Assembly: GCF_000002515.2 (NCBI RefSeq)
Contig: NC_006040.1
Location: 1,426,001 to 1,490,000 of the forward strand
Length of the DNA stretch: 64,000 nucleotides
Source of the DNA: Kluyveromyces lactis
Taxonomy: Eukaryota > Ascomycota > Saccharomycetes > Saccharomycetales > Saccharomycetaceae
Direction: 5' to 3'
Part shown: one piece after another, positions 36,235 to 45,343 of the stretch
Layout: each line of letters opens with the position of its first letter
How positions within the stretch are numbered: the first letter of the stretch is position 1
The notes under the pieces: model-generated
What the model was told of the DNA's origin: nothing
Seen by the model: the letters and a program-made list of their open reading frames with translations, nothing else
The model's database searches: none
Program-made: the position numbers and the translations under genes

Positions 36235-38274
36235 TCAACAAAAATCATAACTGGGAAAACTTCTTCTGGCCCAGTAGTTGATATTCCACTTAATGATTCC
36301 ATAATCTGTTCCTATGACAAGTGAGCTACCTTCTCGGTCGCGTAACCACTCTATCCCTGAGATATTGCATTCTTCGCGCTCAGTCATTAAATCTCGTGGA
36401 TTCCTCCCTGGAGTGTAATTTCTCGGTCTTCTTCTCAACAGACGTGATGGCATTTGGAATGGTCTCATTACTGGTATGCTTGCGTCTACGTTTTCACTGT
36501 AAGTTTGCCTTAGCGTTTGTAAAGTTGGTGGAAACGTTGCAAATGTTGTATCCTCGTAGTGTGGAGCTTCTGCACCCATAATCGTCGGGTCTATGTTCAC
36601 AACTGGTTCCTCATTTACTTCAGTTAGAACCCTACTTGAAGTGGAATATCTTCTGACGGTGAAGTTTGAGTTTCTGCGTCTAACTTGACCACCTTCTTGA
36701 CTGACTGTATCTCTCGATGGATATGTTTCTGTGTCATTATCAAATTCATCATCGTCGGGATACCCTTGGTCATTGCTTTCTTCTTCCGAAGTCAGTGCTG
36801 AATCAGAAACACTGGAGTATGGTAAGATTGTAGGTTGTAAATGTTGAATTGGGATTTTCGTAGCCATGGTTATGTATGGATTGTCAGAAAATGGTTCTGA
36901 ATTTCTTCTTCTATCAGCGCTCATAGTAGGCTCGTGCCAATTCCTATTTTCGTAATTCAGCGAAGAATCGGAATCATCCCCTGCAAATTCAGAATCTGTA
37001 TACTTGTAGGGTACCATTATCACTTGCCGGTTCATGAAGTTTCTAGTATCAATCACATGAACCCTTTGTTGGTGCTCTGAGATGAAGAGTAGATCTTCCA
37101 TTCCCTCACTGAATTTGCAAATTCTGAAAGCACCACTTTGAGGAACTGAGCCCTGTGACCTGGTTGTATGAATCTCTGTTAGAGGATTTTCCATGTTTCT
37201 GACATCGTATACGTAACAATTCCCGTTCTGAAAAACTGTGGCCATCATCATATCATTTTCTCCAAAGCTAGTGAAAAACCCGTTATCCGCGCCAGGAAGC
37301 TCATATATATGGTCAACGTAGGATGAGTTATCCGGTAATGCATACCTTGGTATCCTTTTATGAGTATAAGTTGTACTTGAGCCGCTCCCATCAGTCGCCC
37401 CACCTGATAATGTATCATAGCTTAGACTGAAAACATCAGTCAATTCGTTCTTTTTGTACAAGGCTATTTTATTAGAGTCTCCTGTCACGCACATAGTTTT
37501 ACCATCATGTGATATAGCCGTGTTATTCAATGCAAATTTAAGATCAGCAAATCTCCGTTTCAAGACAAAATCACTATTATTAATTTCACATTGATATAAA
37601 TGCCCGTCATTATTGCAAGTGTAAAGATCAAATTGGTTATTGGAAGATTCATATAATTCCACGCAATTATTAATGTACTGACCCAACTTGCTGGTCATCG
37701 AAATATTTGTCTTTTTGTTATAGAGGGAAATTATCCCTTTCCATTGTCTGGTGTTGCTGTAAGCAGTGTGATCCGAAAGAATATTAGAGGTTGCTATTTT
37801 CACACAGTTTACATCCATTGATCTTTCTTCCGGGGATATGAACCCTTGTTCATAATTACCCATAGGCCGGGAAGGAATGTACCCGTTGTCATCATTCCCA
37901 ATATGTCCACCACAAACTATCAATCCATTTTTCTCATTGAAGGACCTTGGCTTAAAGGGAAATTCTGCTACTCTATTGGTTGCCGCATGAAAATCATTGG
38001 TATACGGTACTCGACCTACTGACGTAGAATACCGCCTTTTCCTTACTCCTGCATCTCCTGAGAGAGTTCTGGTATCTAAAGACCTTATTGAATGATCAAA
38101 TATGTAGTACACCGATCCAGGGTTCAAAGTATCAGCAGTTATGCAATTTCGTAGTTGCCAATGATTTATTGACACTTTAGCATCAAATAGCTTCAAAGAA
38201 TTCATCATATAATGTTGATGGACCCTGGGTCCGTCAGAAGGCACATTCAAGTTATATCGTTGATCTATAGTCAT
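36235..38274 (-). CDS. GID11: GID ubiquitin ligase substrate receptor Gid11
   Basis: 679 residues from the first ATG (38274); six further codons upstream to a TTG at 38292 are not counted. It carries propeller-like WD segments (TCNNDGHLYQCEI, TAISHDGKTMCVTGDSNKIALYKK, ENDMMMATVFQNGNCYVYDVRNME) split by an acidic Ser-rich insert (about residues 440-530), and ends INYWARRSFPSYDFC. Family knowledge: Gid11 recruits proteins with N-terminal threonine to the GID E3 ligase under nutrient shifts. S. cerevisiae Gid11 (YLR149C) is 730 residues. Placement before STB3 and after CDC37 supports orthology. The TTG extension is unlikely. Confidence 0.85.
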   Translation of the reverse strand: MTIDQRYNLNVPSDGPRVHQHYMMNSLKLFDAKVSINHWQLRNCITADTLNPGSVYYIFDHSIRSLDTRTLSGDAGVRKRRYSTSVGRVPYTNDFHAATNRVAEFPFKPRSFNEKNGLIVCGGHIGNDDNGYIPSRPMGNYEQGFISPEERSMDVNCVKIATSNILSDHTAYSNTRQWKGIISLYNKKTNISMTSKLGQYINNCVELYESSNNQFDLYTCNNDGHLYQCEINNSDFVLKRRFADLKFALNNTAISHDGKTMCVTGDSNKIALYKKNELTDVFSLSYDTLSGGATDGSGSSTTYTHKRIPRYALPDNSSYVDHIYELPGADNGFFTSFGENDMMMATVFQNGNCYVYDVRNMENPLTEIHTTRSQGSVPQSGAFRICKFSEGMEDLLFISEHQQRVHVIDTRNFMNRQVIMVPYKYTDSEFAGDDSDSSLNYENRNWHEPTMSADRRRNSEPFSDNPYITMATKIPIQHLQPTILPYSSVSDSALTSEEESNDQGYPDDDEFDNDTETYPSRDTVSQEGGQVRRRNSNFTVRRYSTSSRVLTEVNEEPVVNIDPTIMGAEAPHYEDTTFATFPPTLQTLRQTYSENVDASIPVMRPFQMPSRLLRRRPRNYTPGRNPRDLMTEREECNISGIEWLRDREGSSLVIGTDYGIIKWNINYWARRSFPSYDFC

Positions 38275-38853
38275 TCTTGTAATGGCATTCAAGCAGCACT
38301 ATCGCTTGTTTTTATCCAATTCGGATAAAATATGCTTTCGTTTCGTTCTTCCGATTGTCTTTATAATAAACACAAAACTAATAAAAACACCCTTAATTTT
38401 GGTTGGCAAATAGCAAATTGAATGTACAGTTGAAAATCAGTTGTGAAAGAAGCGCTCTAGTAGCCAGGTAATATAACACCGAATATGTACTTCTAGTTGA
38501 GTCCTCTTACTCTTTTGACATTTTCCTTTTACTAAGTTTATATATCTTATATAAGGGGATTTCAAATTATCATCAGCTCAGTTGACTATTATGACTGGAT
38601 GACTCTGTGAAATGCAAATTCAAAAACAAAACAAAAAAACCCCTAGAAAGGTCACGTGATCGAAATGCTTTTCAGAAGACTAGTGCAGCGTTGACGGCTT
38701 ATGTATGCAGCGTAAAATGCATACTGAGATTTAAGTTAAGTTATTACACAAAATGGTAATAGATATATACCAGATATTAGATTTTTGAGTTTTAAACAGG
38801 TTCGTTAGGAGAGCGTAGGCGATGTTATTCGTTGTTTTTAGATTTTAGTATTG
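38275..38853. promoter_or_regulatory. GID11 promoter and STB3 3' flank
   Basis: GTCACGTG at 38651-38658, a Cbf1-type E-box, is the only clear site; it lies about 380 bp before the GID11 ATG and 200 bp past the STB3 stop. An A-run precedes it. No RNA gene seen. Confidence 0.45.
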
Positions 38854-40383
38854 TTACGATTTTAAGGACATTAGTGCGATGGCAGCATCTTGATCACGAG
38901 GACTAGCAGACGTTGGAGAAGAACCGTGTTCACGGAGAGTTTCCGCTCCAATTGCTTGCCAATCTTCTTCGTCTGTATCAGAATGTATATCGTTTTCTTG
39001 TTCTTGTGAGTGGTTTTGCTTGTGGAGATGAGACGCCAAGGTAGATCTAATCGATGATTCGTTTGTAAATGAGAGACGAGACTCTCTTCTGGAAGAAGTA
39101 ATGTGACTGATGAATTCGTTTTCAGTTTCAGAGCCACTCAAGTGTACCATGCTCTTGTTACGGTGATCAGAATGGGTTGAGATCCGTCTAAGTGAAGGAT
39201 CAGATAAAAGGGTTTCGCTACCGTTAGAATGCGTTAGAGACGCGAAAGAAGATCTATACGGCTTTGTCACAGACGAAGACCTTTTCTTATTGGAGGAAGT
39301 TTGAGAGTGTCGTTGACGTTGAATACTTCTTGAACCACTTCTGGATCCGTTCTTTAATTTTGTTCTAACTGCCATTTCCAATTCGTTTGGAGGGGAATTG
39401 TTATCGCTTATTACGCTTGACTGGCGTCGTCTAAATCCATCTTGATTTAGTCTATAGGAGTTAAACTCATCATCATCATCATCATCGTAGTATCTGTTAT
39501 CATCTTCTTCATCGTCATCGGAAACTATTACGTTTTCATCGAGGAAAGTGGATGTAGCAGCCGAACCGGCTTTCGCAACTTTTAGGGGTAATTGAGCTGT
39601 TGCCGCCGTGCCAACTGCACCTGCTGTAGAGTCAGCATTACCAATGGTATTTTTACTCGCACTTCTGCTGTTACCTGTATCTACAAGATATTTTCCATAT
39701 ACTGGAGACATTGCCGTTGGTGCCATAACCCCTGCACCACTGCTCCTCCTTCTTTCTGATGCCATCTGGTCCTTTATCTTTGAGTTTGCAATGTTCGTCA
39801 ATTCACGTTGCTTGACGAAGTCTGCTGGATCTTCTACTTTTGCTGCTGACCATTGACCCCAACCGATTTTGGCAAAAACTACGCTATTAATCTCATCACC
39901 AGTTTCCAACGCACTAGTAATTAAACGTCTCTGTTTAGAAGCGGAAAGGTCAGCAAATTTCGGAATTTCTTTGGATAATGCCTTAGTAATGAACCTAATT
40001 GCCAAGGGACCTTTCTCCAAAAGTAATTGTGAAAGCTTTTCGGGTGTTACCTGCTGGGCTGCTTGTTGAGCTTCAGGGGAGGTAGTACTAATTGGTTTGT
40101 GAGCGAACGTCATCTTTTTAGCGTTCGATTGATAGTCCGTCGGAACTTGTCTTGTAGGTGATACTCCACTGGTGGGACTTACTACACGACTAATGGATTG
40201 ATCAACATCAGATTTGGATATTTGACGTTGACCCATGGTAGAACCTTCATTTTTCATCACAGGTGAGCTAACTTTACCAATATGCTTTGAAACGGTTTGA
40301 GCATCCTTTTGCTCGGCAACAACAGGTATTCCGGTACCATACTCACTATTAGCAGTATGTTTGAGTTCCTGAGGCTCTGTCAT
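38854..40383 (-). CDS. STB3: RRPE-binding ribosome-biogenesis repressor Stb3
   Basis: 509 residues (513 in S. cerevisiae). The conserved DNA-binding region lies at about 110-180: PEKLSQLLLEKGPLAIRFIT, then EIPKFADLSASKQRRLI and VVFAKIGWGQWSA. The rest is Ser-rich with an Asp run (DDDDDD, from a CAT repeat at 39468-39485) and many Arg-Ser clusters that look like kinase sites. Family knowledge: Stb3 binds the RRPE element in ribosome-biogenesis promoters and represses them through Sin3-Rpd3 when TORC1/Sch9 signalling falls. The same window holds an RRPE upstream of TRM82, a possible target. Order matches YDR169C. Confidence 0.93.
   Translation of the reverse strand: MTEPQELKHTANSEYGTGIPVVAEQKDAQTVSKHIGKVSSPVMKNEGSTMGQRQISKSDVDQSISRVVSPTSGVSPTRQVPTDYQSNAKKMTFAHKPISTTSPEAQQAAQQVTPEKLSQLLLEKGPLAIRFITKALSKEIPKFADLSASKQRRLITSALETGDEINSVVFAKIGWGQWSAAKVEDPADFVKQRELTNIANSKIKDQMASERRRSSGAGVMAPTAMSPVYGKYLVDTGNSRSASKNTIGNADSTAGAVGTAATAQLPLKVAKAGSAATSTFLDENVIVSDDDEEDDNRYYDDDDDDEFNSYRLNQDGFRRRQSSVISDNNSPPNELEMAVRTKLKNGSRSGSRSIQRQRHSQTSSNKKRSSSVTKPYRSSFASLTHSNGSETLLSDPSLRRISTHSDHRNKSMVHLSGSETENEFISHITSSRRESRLSFTNESSIRSTLASHLHKQNHSQEQENDIHSDTDEEDWQAIGAETLREHGSSPTSASPRDQDAAIALMSLKS
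39468..39485. repeat. (CAT)6 microsatellite inside STB3
   Basis: Six perfect CAT units on the plus strand encode a run of Asp in Stb3. Such tracts vary between strains. Confidence 0.9.
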
Positions 40384-40568
40384 GGTTTTGTAGACAAAAT
40401 CTATGGTATTCTTTCAAGTTATATTGCCGTGAAACTTCGCAGCACCACGAGGCCCTAAAATTCAAAGCCTGAACAGAAAAGAAAAGGAGAATACCACCAG
40501 CAATGAAACCAATGCTTTACACCTACTAATTTGAGGAACCTCTAGTCTCGCCTTATGAATTGTACAAT

Positions 40569-40587
40569 TTCACACACCTAGTGTGAA
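40569..40587. repeat. 7-bp inverted repeat upstream of STB3
   Basis: Arms TTCACAC (40569-40575) and GTGTGAA (40581-40587), five-base centre, about 190 bp before the STB3 ATG. Perfect match. Confidence 0.8.
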
Positions 40588-41120
40588 TAAACTTCTATCA
40601 GGATACAGGAGCAACTTGCTATATTTTGTTATCCAAGATTTTTCAACACCGTATGTGTGTTATATTAATAACGCGTCTCTTTTAAATAATGAAAAATAGA
40701 CAGAATTTGACAAAAAATTGAAAAAACCACAAAAATTCGAACGGTTTATGTAAGGTTCGAGTAAGCTTCAGGTAACTCTCCAGCCTGATGAGACAAATTA
40801 CTTTACCAATCACTAAACTCTGAGATGACTACACTCTGAGCTAGCTTAGAGAAGCATCTAAAAATACATGTATGAGCTGATAAAGTTGCCGTTGTTCGAA
40901 AATAGAATGGCTTTCAAAAAAGTGGGAAAAAAAAAAAGTACCCTTTAAAAAATTCTTCTTGATTACGACCACACGCTTAATGTTATACCTCGTTTGCTCA
41001 TATGTATACTCTAATGAATCATCGAAATGCATAACCATGACAATGCCTCGGAAGAATTCCCATTACCGGACCTCAAAGGAAAGAGAAGTGGGAAGGTGAA
41101 CAAAAAAAAAGGAGAATATA

Positions 41121-41128
41121 GTCACGTG
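41121..41128. promoter_or_regulatory. Cbf1-type E-box upstream of STM1
   Basis: GTCACGTG, an RTCACRTG match, about 455 bp before the STM1 start codon. It could serve either divergent gene. Confidence 0.45.
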
Positions 41129-41365
41129 CATCGGGCAATTTCTGGAAATATGTCTCTTTCAAGCTTCGAACTTGGGATGCAATATCGAAATCATCATCAC
41201 TACGTACGATAGGCAGACTTACCCCCACTTCACCCTAGCAAAAAAATTTTCTCTCAAGCTGTCGTACTGTTTTGGTTTTTGTGTGTATTTTTCACCGCTC
41301 AATAGTTCTAACTGTCACTTTCAGTGGAAATAGTTCAGGTTATTTGCAGGGCATCAGATTTTTCG

Positions 41366-41400
41366 ATTTTATTTTTCATCGATGAAGTGAAAAATAAAAT
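41366..41400. repeat. Perfect 13-bp inverted repeat upstream of STM1
   Basis: Arms ATTTTATTTTTCA (41366-41378) and its exact reverse complement (41388-41400), nine-base loop. The inner bases TTCATCGATGAA (41375-41386) are themselves a perfect 12-bp palindrome, so two alternative foldings are possible. It lies 180 bp before the STM1 ATG, in promoter or leader. Confidence 0.85.
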
Positions 41401-41580
41401 AAAAAAAAATATTTCATCGTTCTTTCCAAAGAGACATTCGCTGTGTTGAACATGGAATACTCAGTCTTGATACAATATAATTCGTTTTCATAGCTTAATT
41501 GTTTTATAAAGGTTTTCTTTTGTTTGTTCTGATTGTATAATTGTTTTAGCATTCACACCAAGCGAAATCAATCAATTACC

Positions 41581-42724
41581 ATGTCCGTATGTTCAGGTTG
41601 TAATGTGGATTGCAATTTTTTTTCAATATAGGACCAAGCTTTTTTTTTCTCACTGCGAGTTGTTTTTAGTGCAAGCGGTGAACCTTTAGGTGCATATTCA
41701 GTGTTCTTTGGATCACTAGGGGTCTAAGATATTAATCAATTACCTCTGGGAGAAAGGCTTGGGCTTTTGCGGTCCAAAATATTGTTTTTTTTTTCATCCT
41801 TTATTTTTTTGGTTTTGTCTTTCCTTACTAACTGAAATAAAATCTCTTAACAAATCCAAATCTGCTTACTGAATTATCCACTTTTCGATTTCATCTTCAA
41901 TGGTGCAAAAGTAAAGTGTGAAAGAAAGTACAATTTGGATTGAATACGATAAGCGATTCATTTTTTTATGATTTAAACAGAACCCATTTGATTTATTAGG
42001 TAACGACGTTGAAGATACAACTGTTGTTGTTTCTCCTCCAAAGGAAATCGTCAAGAAGAACACTTCTTCCAAGAAGTCTGACGTTCCTCCACCATCTGCT
42101 GACCCATCTAAGGCCAGAAACAACAGACCAAAGCCAACTGGTAACGAAGCTGCTATCAGAGACAAGGCTGCTGGTAGACCTCAAAACAGAAACAAGGATG
42201 CTCCAGCTACTACCAAGCCAAAGAGAGAAAACAGAAGATCCACTGACCGTCAAAACAGAACCGGTAAGACCGACACCTCCAAGAAGGTCAAGCAAGGCTG
42301 GGGTGATGATGAAAAGGAATTGGACCAAGAACAAGCTGCCATCGCTGATGCTAACGCTGAATTGGCTGAAGATGCTGAAGAACAACCAGCTGACAACAAG
42401 AAGTCCTTGAAGGAATACTTGGAAGAACTAAAGGCTAACAGCTCCTTGGACGCTCCAGCTGCCAAGAAGGAAGTCGAATTCGATGGTACTCAATTGGAAG
42501 CTAAGGAAGCTGATGTCTTCGCTCCAGCTACCAAGGTCAAGAAGGTCAAGTCTAAGCAATTGAAGACTAAGCAATTTTTGGACTTCGATGTCACTTTCTC
42601 TGACTCTTTGCCAAAGCCAAGAGCTGACAGAAACACCAGAGGTAAGAGAGACTCTAGAAAGCCAAACCCAAAGCAACAAGAATCAAAGGCTCCTGCTGTC
42701 ACCCACTTCCCATCTTTGGCTTAA
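41581..42724 (+). CDS. STM1: Ribosome-preservation factor Stm1 (spliced)
   Basis: Two exons: 41581-41586 (ATG TCC) and 41981-42724, joined to give 249 residues starting MSNPFDLLGNDVED, the known Stm1 N-terminus; S. cerevisiae Stm1 (about 273 residues) starts the same way but has no intron. Features include PPPSADPSKARNNRPKPTGN near residue 37, the basic RRSTDRQNRTGKTDT segment, QGWGDDEKEL and the conserved ATKVKKVKSKQLKTKQFLDFD near the C-terminus. Family knowledge: Stm1 occupies the mRNA channel of idle 80S ribosomes, keeping them intact during starvation. Codons are nearly all the preferred yeast set, so expression should be high. The short exon is accepted because the join restores the expected reading frame. 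Confidence 0.93.
41587..41980 (+). other. STM1 intron
   Basis: The 394-bp intron starts GTATGT directly after codon 2 and ends AAACAG before AACCCATTT. The best branch site is TACTAAC at 41826-41832, about 148 bases from the 3' splice site, an unusually long distance. Poly-T tracts lie on both sides of it. I see no snoRNA boxes inside. Confidence 0.88.
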
Positions 42725-43264
42725 AGTCGTTTGTTGAACTCTGCACAAGTTGATTAAATCCTGGAATACAAAGTGCACAAATTTATTCTGGAAAGCATTC
42801 GTACCGTTAGTGTTACCAAACAGAATGTTTTTTATGCGTCTATCAGTCAGGCTTCGATCTCTTTTTTGAGCACTCTTCTATATCTTACAGTATTGATTGC
42901 ATTCTTTCGGTTATATTCAAAAAAACAAATATATAAAGATTGAAAGGTGCGTCCTTTAACTGTCCCTGCAAAGTACCGCAAAACTACATAAACATTACCA
43001 CACATTATCTATAATATACGTTTATCGTCTTTTTGTCTATCTAAAGTCCTTATCCACAATTTAGTCCACAGTCCGCGTAAATTTGATAAATTTTAAAGGC
43101 TGCATATATCGTACGCAGATGGTGTGCAAGATCCGGTAATTAAGAAACAAATATTATTTAAATACAAATATAAATAGAAAAGCTGCCCGTTAGGAAATTT
43201 TTACCTGACTTTACGATGAGTGTAAAGTCAGCAGTTCGAGGTTCTTTTTTTTTTTTTTCTGTGC
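42725..43264. other. STM1/PCD1 convergent spacer
   Basis: Unusually long (540 bp) for a convergent spacer here; others are 50-160 bp. It holds a 10-bp inverted repeat (43205-43231) followed by a run of 14 T (43245-43258), with A-box-like and B-box-like motifs upstream. A small unannotated RNA is possible but unproven. Confidence 0.45.
43205..43258 (+). terminator. Hairpin plus T14 tract
   Basis: Arms CTGACTTTAC (43205-43214) and GTAAAGTCAG (43222-43231), seven-base loop, then 13 bases and T14 at 43245-43258. The T tract is long enough to terminate Pol III on the plus strand. Alternatively it is only a 3' flank tract of PCD1. Confidence 0.4.
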
Positions 43265-44254
43265 TCAATAGTTGGCTGTACTTTTCTTTACATGATCTAG
43301 GTAAAAACTTGGAATTACGTCTGCATATTTGAAGTGTCTTGAGTTTTCGATCATTCCAATTTCCCAATCACTTCTACTTCTATCTCTCATTTGTGATCCA
43401 AATTCATGTAGTCCATAGATCAACTCCTCATGCCCAATTTGACTGTCGCTATTTTCCCCAGTGACAATGCCATGAGCAATCCTAGCAACATCGTAAAGAA
43501 TCTTTGCAGTTAATCCCCAAACATTTTTACAGAGAATACTGTTGAACTGTTCATCCCCAGAACTTTCATCTATAACATCTTTCACCCATTGTGATTCTCC
43601 AATATTTTCCATTGGATAGTAATAGTACCGAAGTGGCCATTTCAAACCACCCCATTTATAAATGTGCTGCTCGCGAGCAATATACTCAGGTTTATAACCC
43701 TTCCATTCCTTATGCTCATGGCATATCAGATCACTTAATGGGATAGAAAATAACGAGGAAGTTTCACCAGCGTTCAATTTGGCAAAGATTTTGGATATGT
43801 TTAACGGTTCTTCAAAACGTCTGCCGTTTTCAGAAGCAAATTTACTGTTATACATGAAACATACCAAGGGCTTGACACTAAGGAATGTCTTGGAAAGATA
43901 ATGCGGTAGCGTTTCACATACTGGATCGATCTGTAAACCGTATTCATCACGTAATACAACGGGGTCCCTGGGTAAACCGATTTCCTCTTCCGTTTCCCGT
44001 AATGCAACTTCTTGAAATGATTCGAAGCCATTATCAGCCTTCCCGCCAGGCAAAGACACTTGACCAGCAAAGGATCTCAATTTCCTAGATCGTTTAGTCA
44101 ATAATACTCTAAGTTCACCCCTAGTACCGACAAATAGCAGAACCAGTACAGCGGATCTTCTACTGGCAGGCCAAGTACATGGAGTCGGAAGAGACAAATT
44201 CAGCCTGCTGAATTTAGACAAGTTGCCAATCATTCTACTCACTTGAACAATCAT
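43265..44254 (-). CDS. PCD1: Peroxisomal Nudix hydrolase Pcd1
   Basis: 329 residues (340 in S. cerevisiae). It carries the extended signature LLTKRSRKLRSFAGQVSLPGGK followed by the Nudix helix FESFQEVALRETEEEIGL at about residues 78-95; the key acids of REXXEE are present. A Gly-rich loop precedes the box. Family knowledge: Pcd1 cleaves coenzyme A and oxidised CoA to phosphoadenosine phosphate and phosphopantetheine, and also acts on 8-oxo-dGTP. The tail STANY is not a PTS1 signal, so import would need another route. The ATG at 44254 starts a family-length N-terminus. Order matches YLR151C. Confidence 0.93.
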   Translation of the reverse strand: MIVQVSRMIGNLSKFSRLNLSLPTPCTWPASRRSAVLVLLFVGTRGELRVLLTKRSRKLRSFAGQVSLPGGKADNGFESFQEVALRETEEEIGLPRDPVVLRDEYGLQIDPVCETLPHYLSKTFLSVKPLVCFMYNSKFASENGRRFEEPLNISKIFAKLNAGETSSLFSIPLSDLICHEHKEWKGYKPEYIAREQHIYKWGGLKWPLRYYYYPMENIGESQWVKDVIDESSGDEQFNSILCKNVWGLTAKILYDVARIAHGIVTGENSDSQIGHEELIYGLHEFGSQMRDRSRSDWEIGMIENSRHFKYADVIPSFYLDHVKKSTANY

Positions 44255-44314
44255 TACTATTCAAATCAAAGCGTTTTATATTGACGTGATACGATTCTTA
44301 GACTCTCGAATGAC

Positions 44315-44332
44315 AATAATAATAATAATAAT
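44315..44332. repeat. (AAT)6 microsatellite
   Basis: Six perfect AAT units about 60 bp upstream of the PCD1 start. Confidence 0.9.
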
Positions 44333-44503
44333 AAGGTCAAGTAATTGTCTTTCGGTAACACACTTTATCAATACCGGAATGCAGCTGTACCTTAATTTTT
44401 CACTTCGAAGGAAATCTGTGGTTGATGATGTCAGTAACGAAACTAGAATAGAATAAAAGAAAATTAAAAATTCAAGAAAAAAGGTAAAAACAGGGAAAAA
44501 TAA

Positions 44504-44535
44504 TTTAATTTTGAAAGTGCAATATCAAAATTAAA
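44504..44535. repeat. Perfect 11-bp inverted repeat
   Basis: Arms TTTAATTTTGA (44504-44514) and TCAAAATTAAA (44525-44535), ten-base loop, inside an A-rich stretch about 250 bp upstream of PCD1. Confidence 0.85.
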
Positions 44536-45343
44536 CAGAAACAAAAAAAGCAACCGAAAAAATGAAAAAAGTGATTGGGAAGAGGCCAAAGTCAAGTTAA
44601 AATGGGAAATTTTCTGATGATGGCTTTATAAGAGCAAGAAAAGAGCCAGCACTGAAACCCAGTATAGAGAATGAAACGATTTCACTATAAACGGCGATAA
44701 CCCGCCACACTGAAATCCTTTTTTTGTACACTGGCATATACTATAACCATAACCTTCTTCGTTTCCTTCCCTTTCCTTGTTTTCCTGTTTCTGTGCTTTT
44801 TTTCTCCCGAATTTCTTTGTTGGAGTTTCCCCGCTGTTTCCGTTGGAATACTAAGAAACGTTTGAGAAACAAAAATGAAATCCGTGTGAATTAAGTTGGA
44901 GAAGCTACAGCTTCCACTATTGTTTTTCTTTAGTTATTGCCAGCGTACAAAGAAATAAAATTCTGCTGCTAGCACTAGCCAATTGAAATGCGATCCGATA
45001 GTGGTATCTCAAGTTTTTTGACCTTTGTTGTGCTACAAATCAAGAAAGGTGGAGATCTTTGCTCCACTGCGTCGCCCCAACATCCGTCGTTTATCGTATT
45101 TAAGCAGCAGCCGCACCACCCCAGTATATTAGTATATTCTACACAAAATATCTCACGAGAATGTTGCTTATCTTCCTATGTTTCTTAAACGAGGTGATTT
45201 GTGTTTACGATGGAGATCGGCGGCTATTTCGTTTGACGTGTTTTTTTAGGTTTGTTCGTTTTTTTTTGGTTTGTTCATCTTTGTGACACACTAAATATAG
45301 AAGATTCACGAATTATATTTCTATATATATATGTATATAATCA

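Larger units (their letters stand above)
40384..41580. promoter_or_regulatory. STB3/STM1 divergent promoter
   Basis: A 1.2-kb region between divergent genes, richer in A/T runs than average. It holds a GTCACGTG E-box (41121-41128), a TTCACAC/GTGTGAA inverted repeat (40569-40587), a 13-bp inverted repeat (41366-41400), an AAAAAAATTTTC tract near 41242 and a weak C/D snoRNA-like segment (40777-40853). Short frames at 40841-41212 are not called. Confidence 0.55.
44255..45343. promoter_or_regulatory. PCD1 promoter and YLR152C-type gene 3' flank
   Basis: A 1.1-kb region with an (AAT)6 microsatellite (44315-44332), an A-rich stretch around 44450-44580 containing an 11-bp perfect inverted repeat (44504-44535), and AACCCGCC near 44699. 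A 66-codon frame near 44988 is not supported. No tRNA seen. Confidence 0.5.

Noticed and set aside
38275-38292. Six-codon upstream extension of GID11
   Set aside because: It needs a TTG start and adds nothing recognisable.
40750-40770. tRNA B-box-like GGTTCGAG near 40755
   Set aside because: No A box, acceptor stem or T-stem pairing can be made around it.
40841-41212. Two short frames in the STB3/STM1 promoter
   Set aside because: They have ordinary random length, low-complexity content and no similarity I know.
42009-42465. Overlapping frames on both strands inside STM1
   Set aside because: Shadows of a highly biased gene; the spliced STM1 frame explains the region.
44988-45188. 66-codon frame with ATG upstream of the PIN-like gene's 3' end
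   Set aside because: No protein-like pattern, no neighbour or synteny support.
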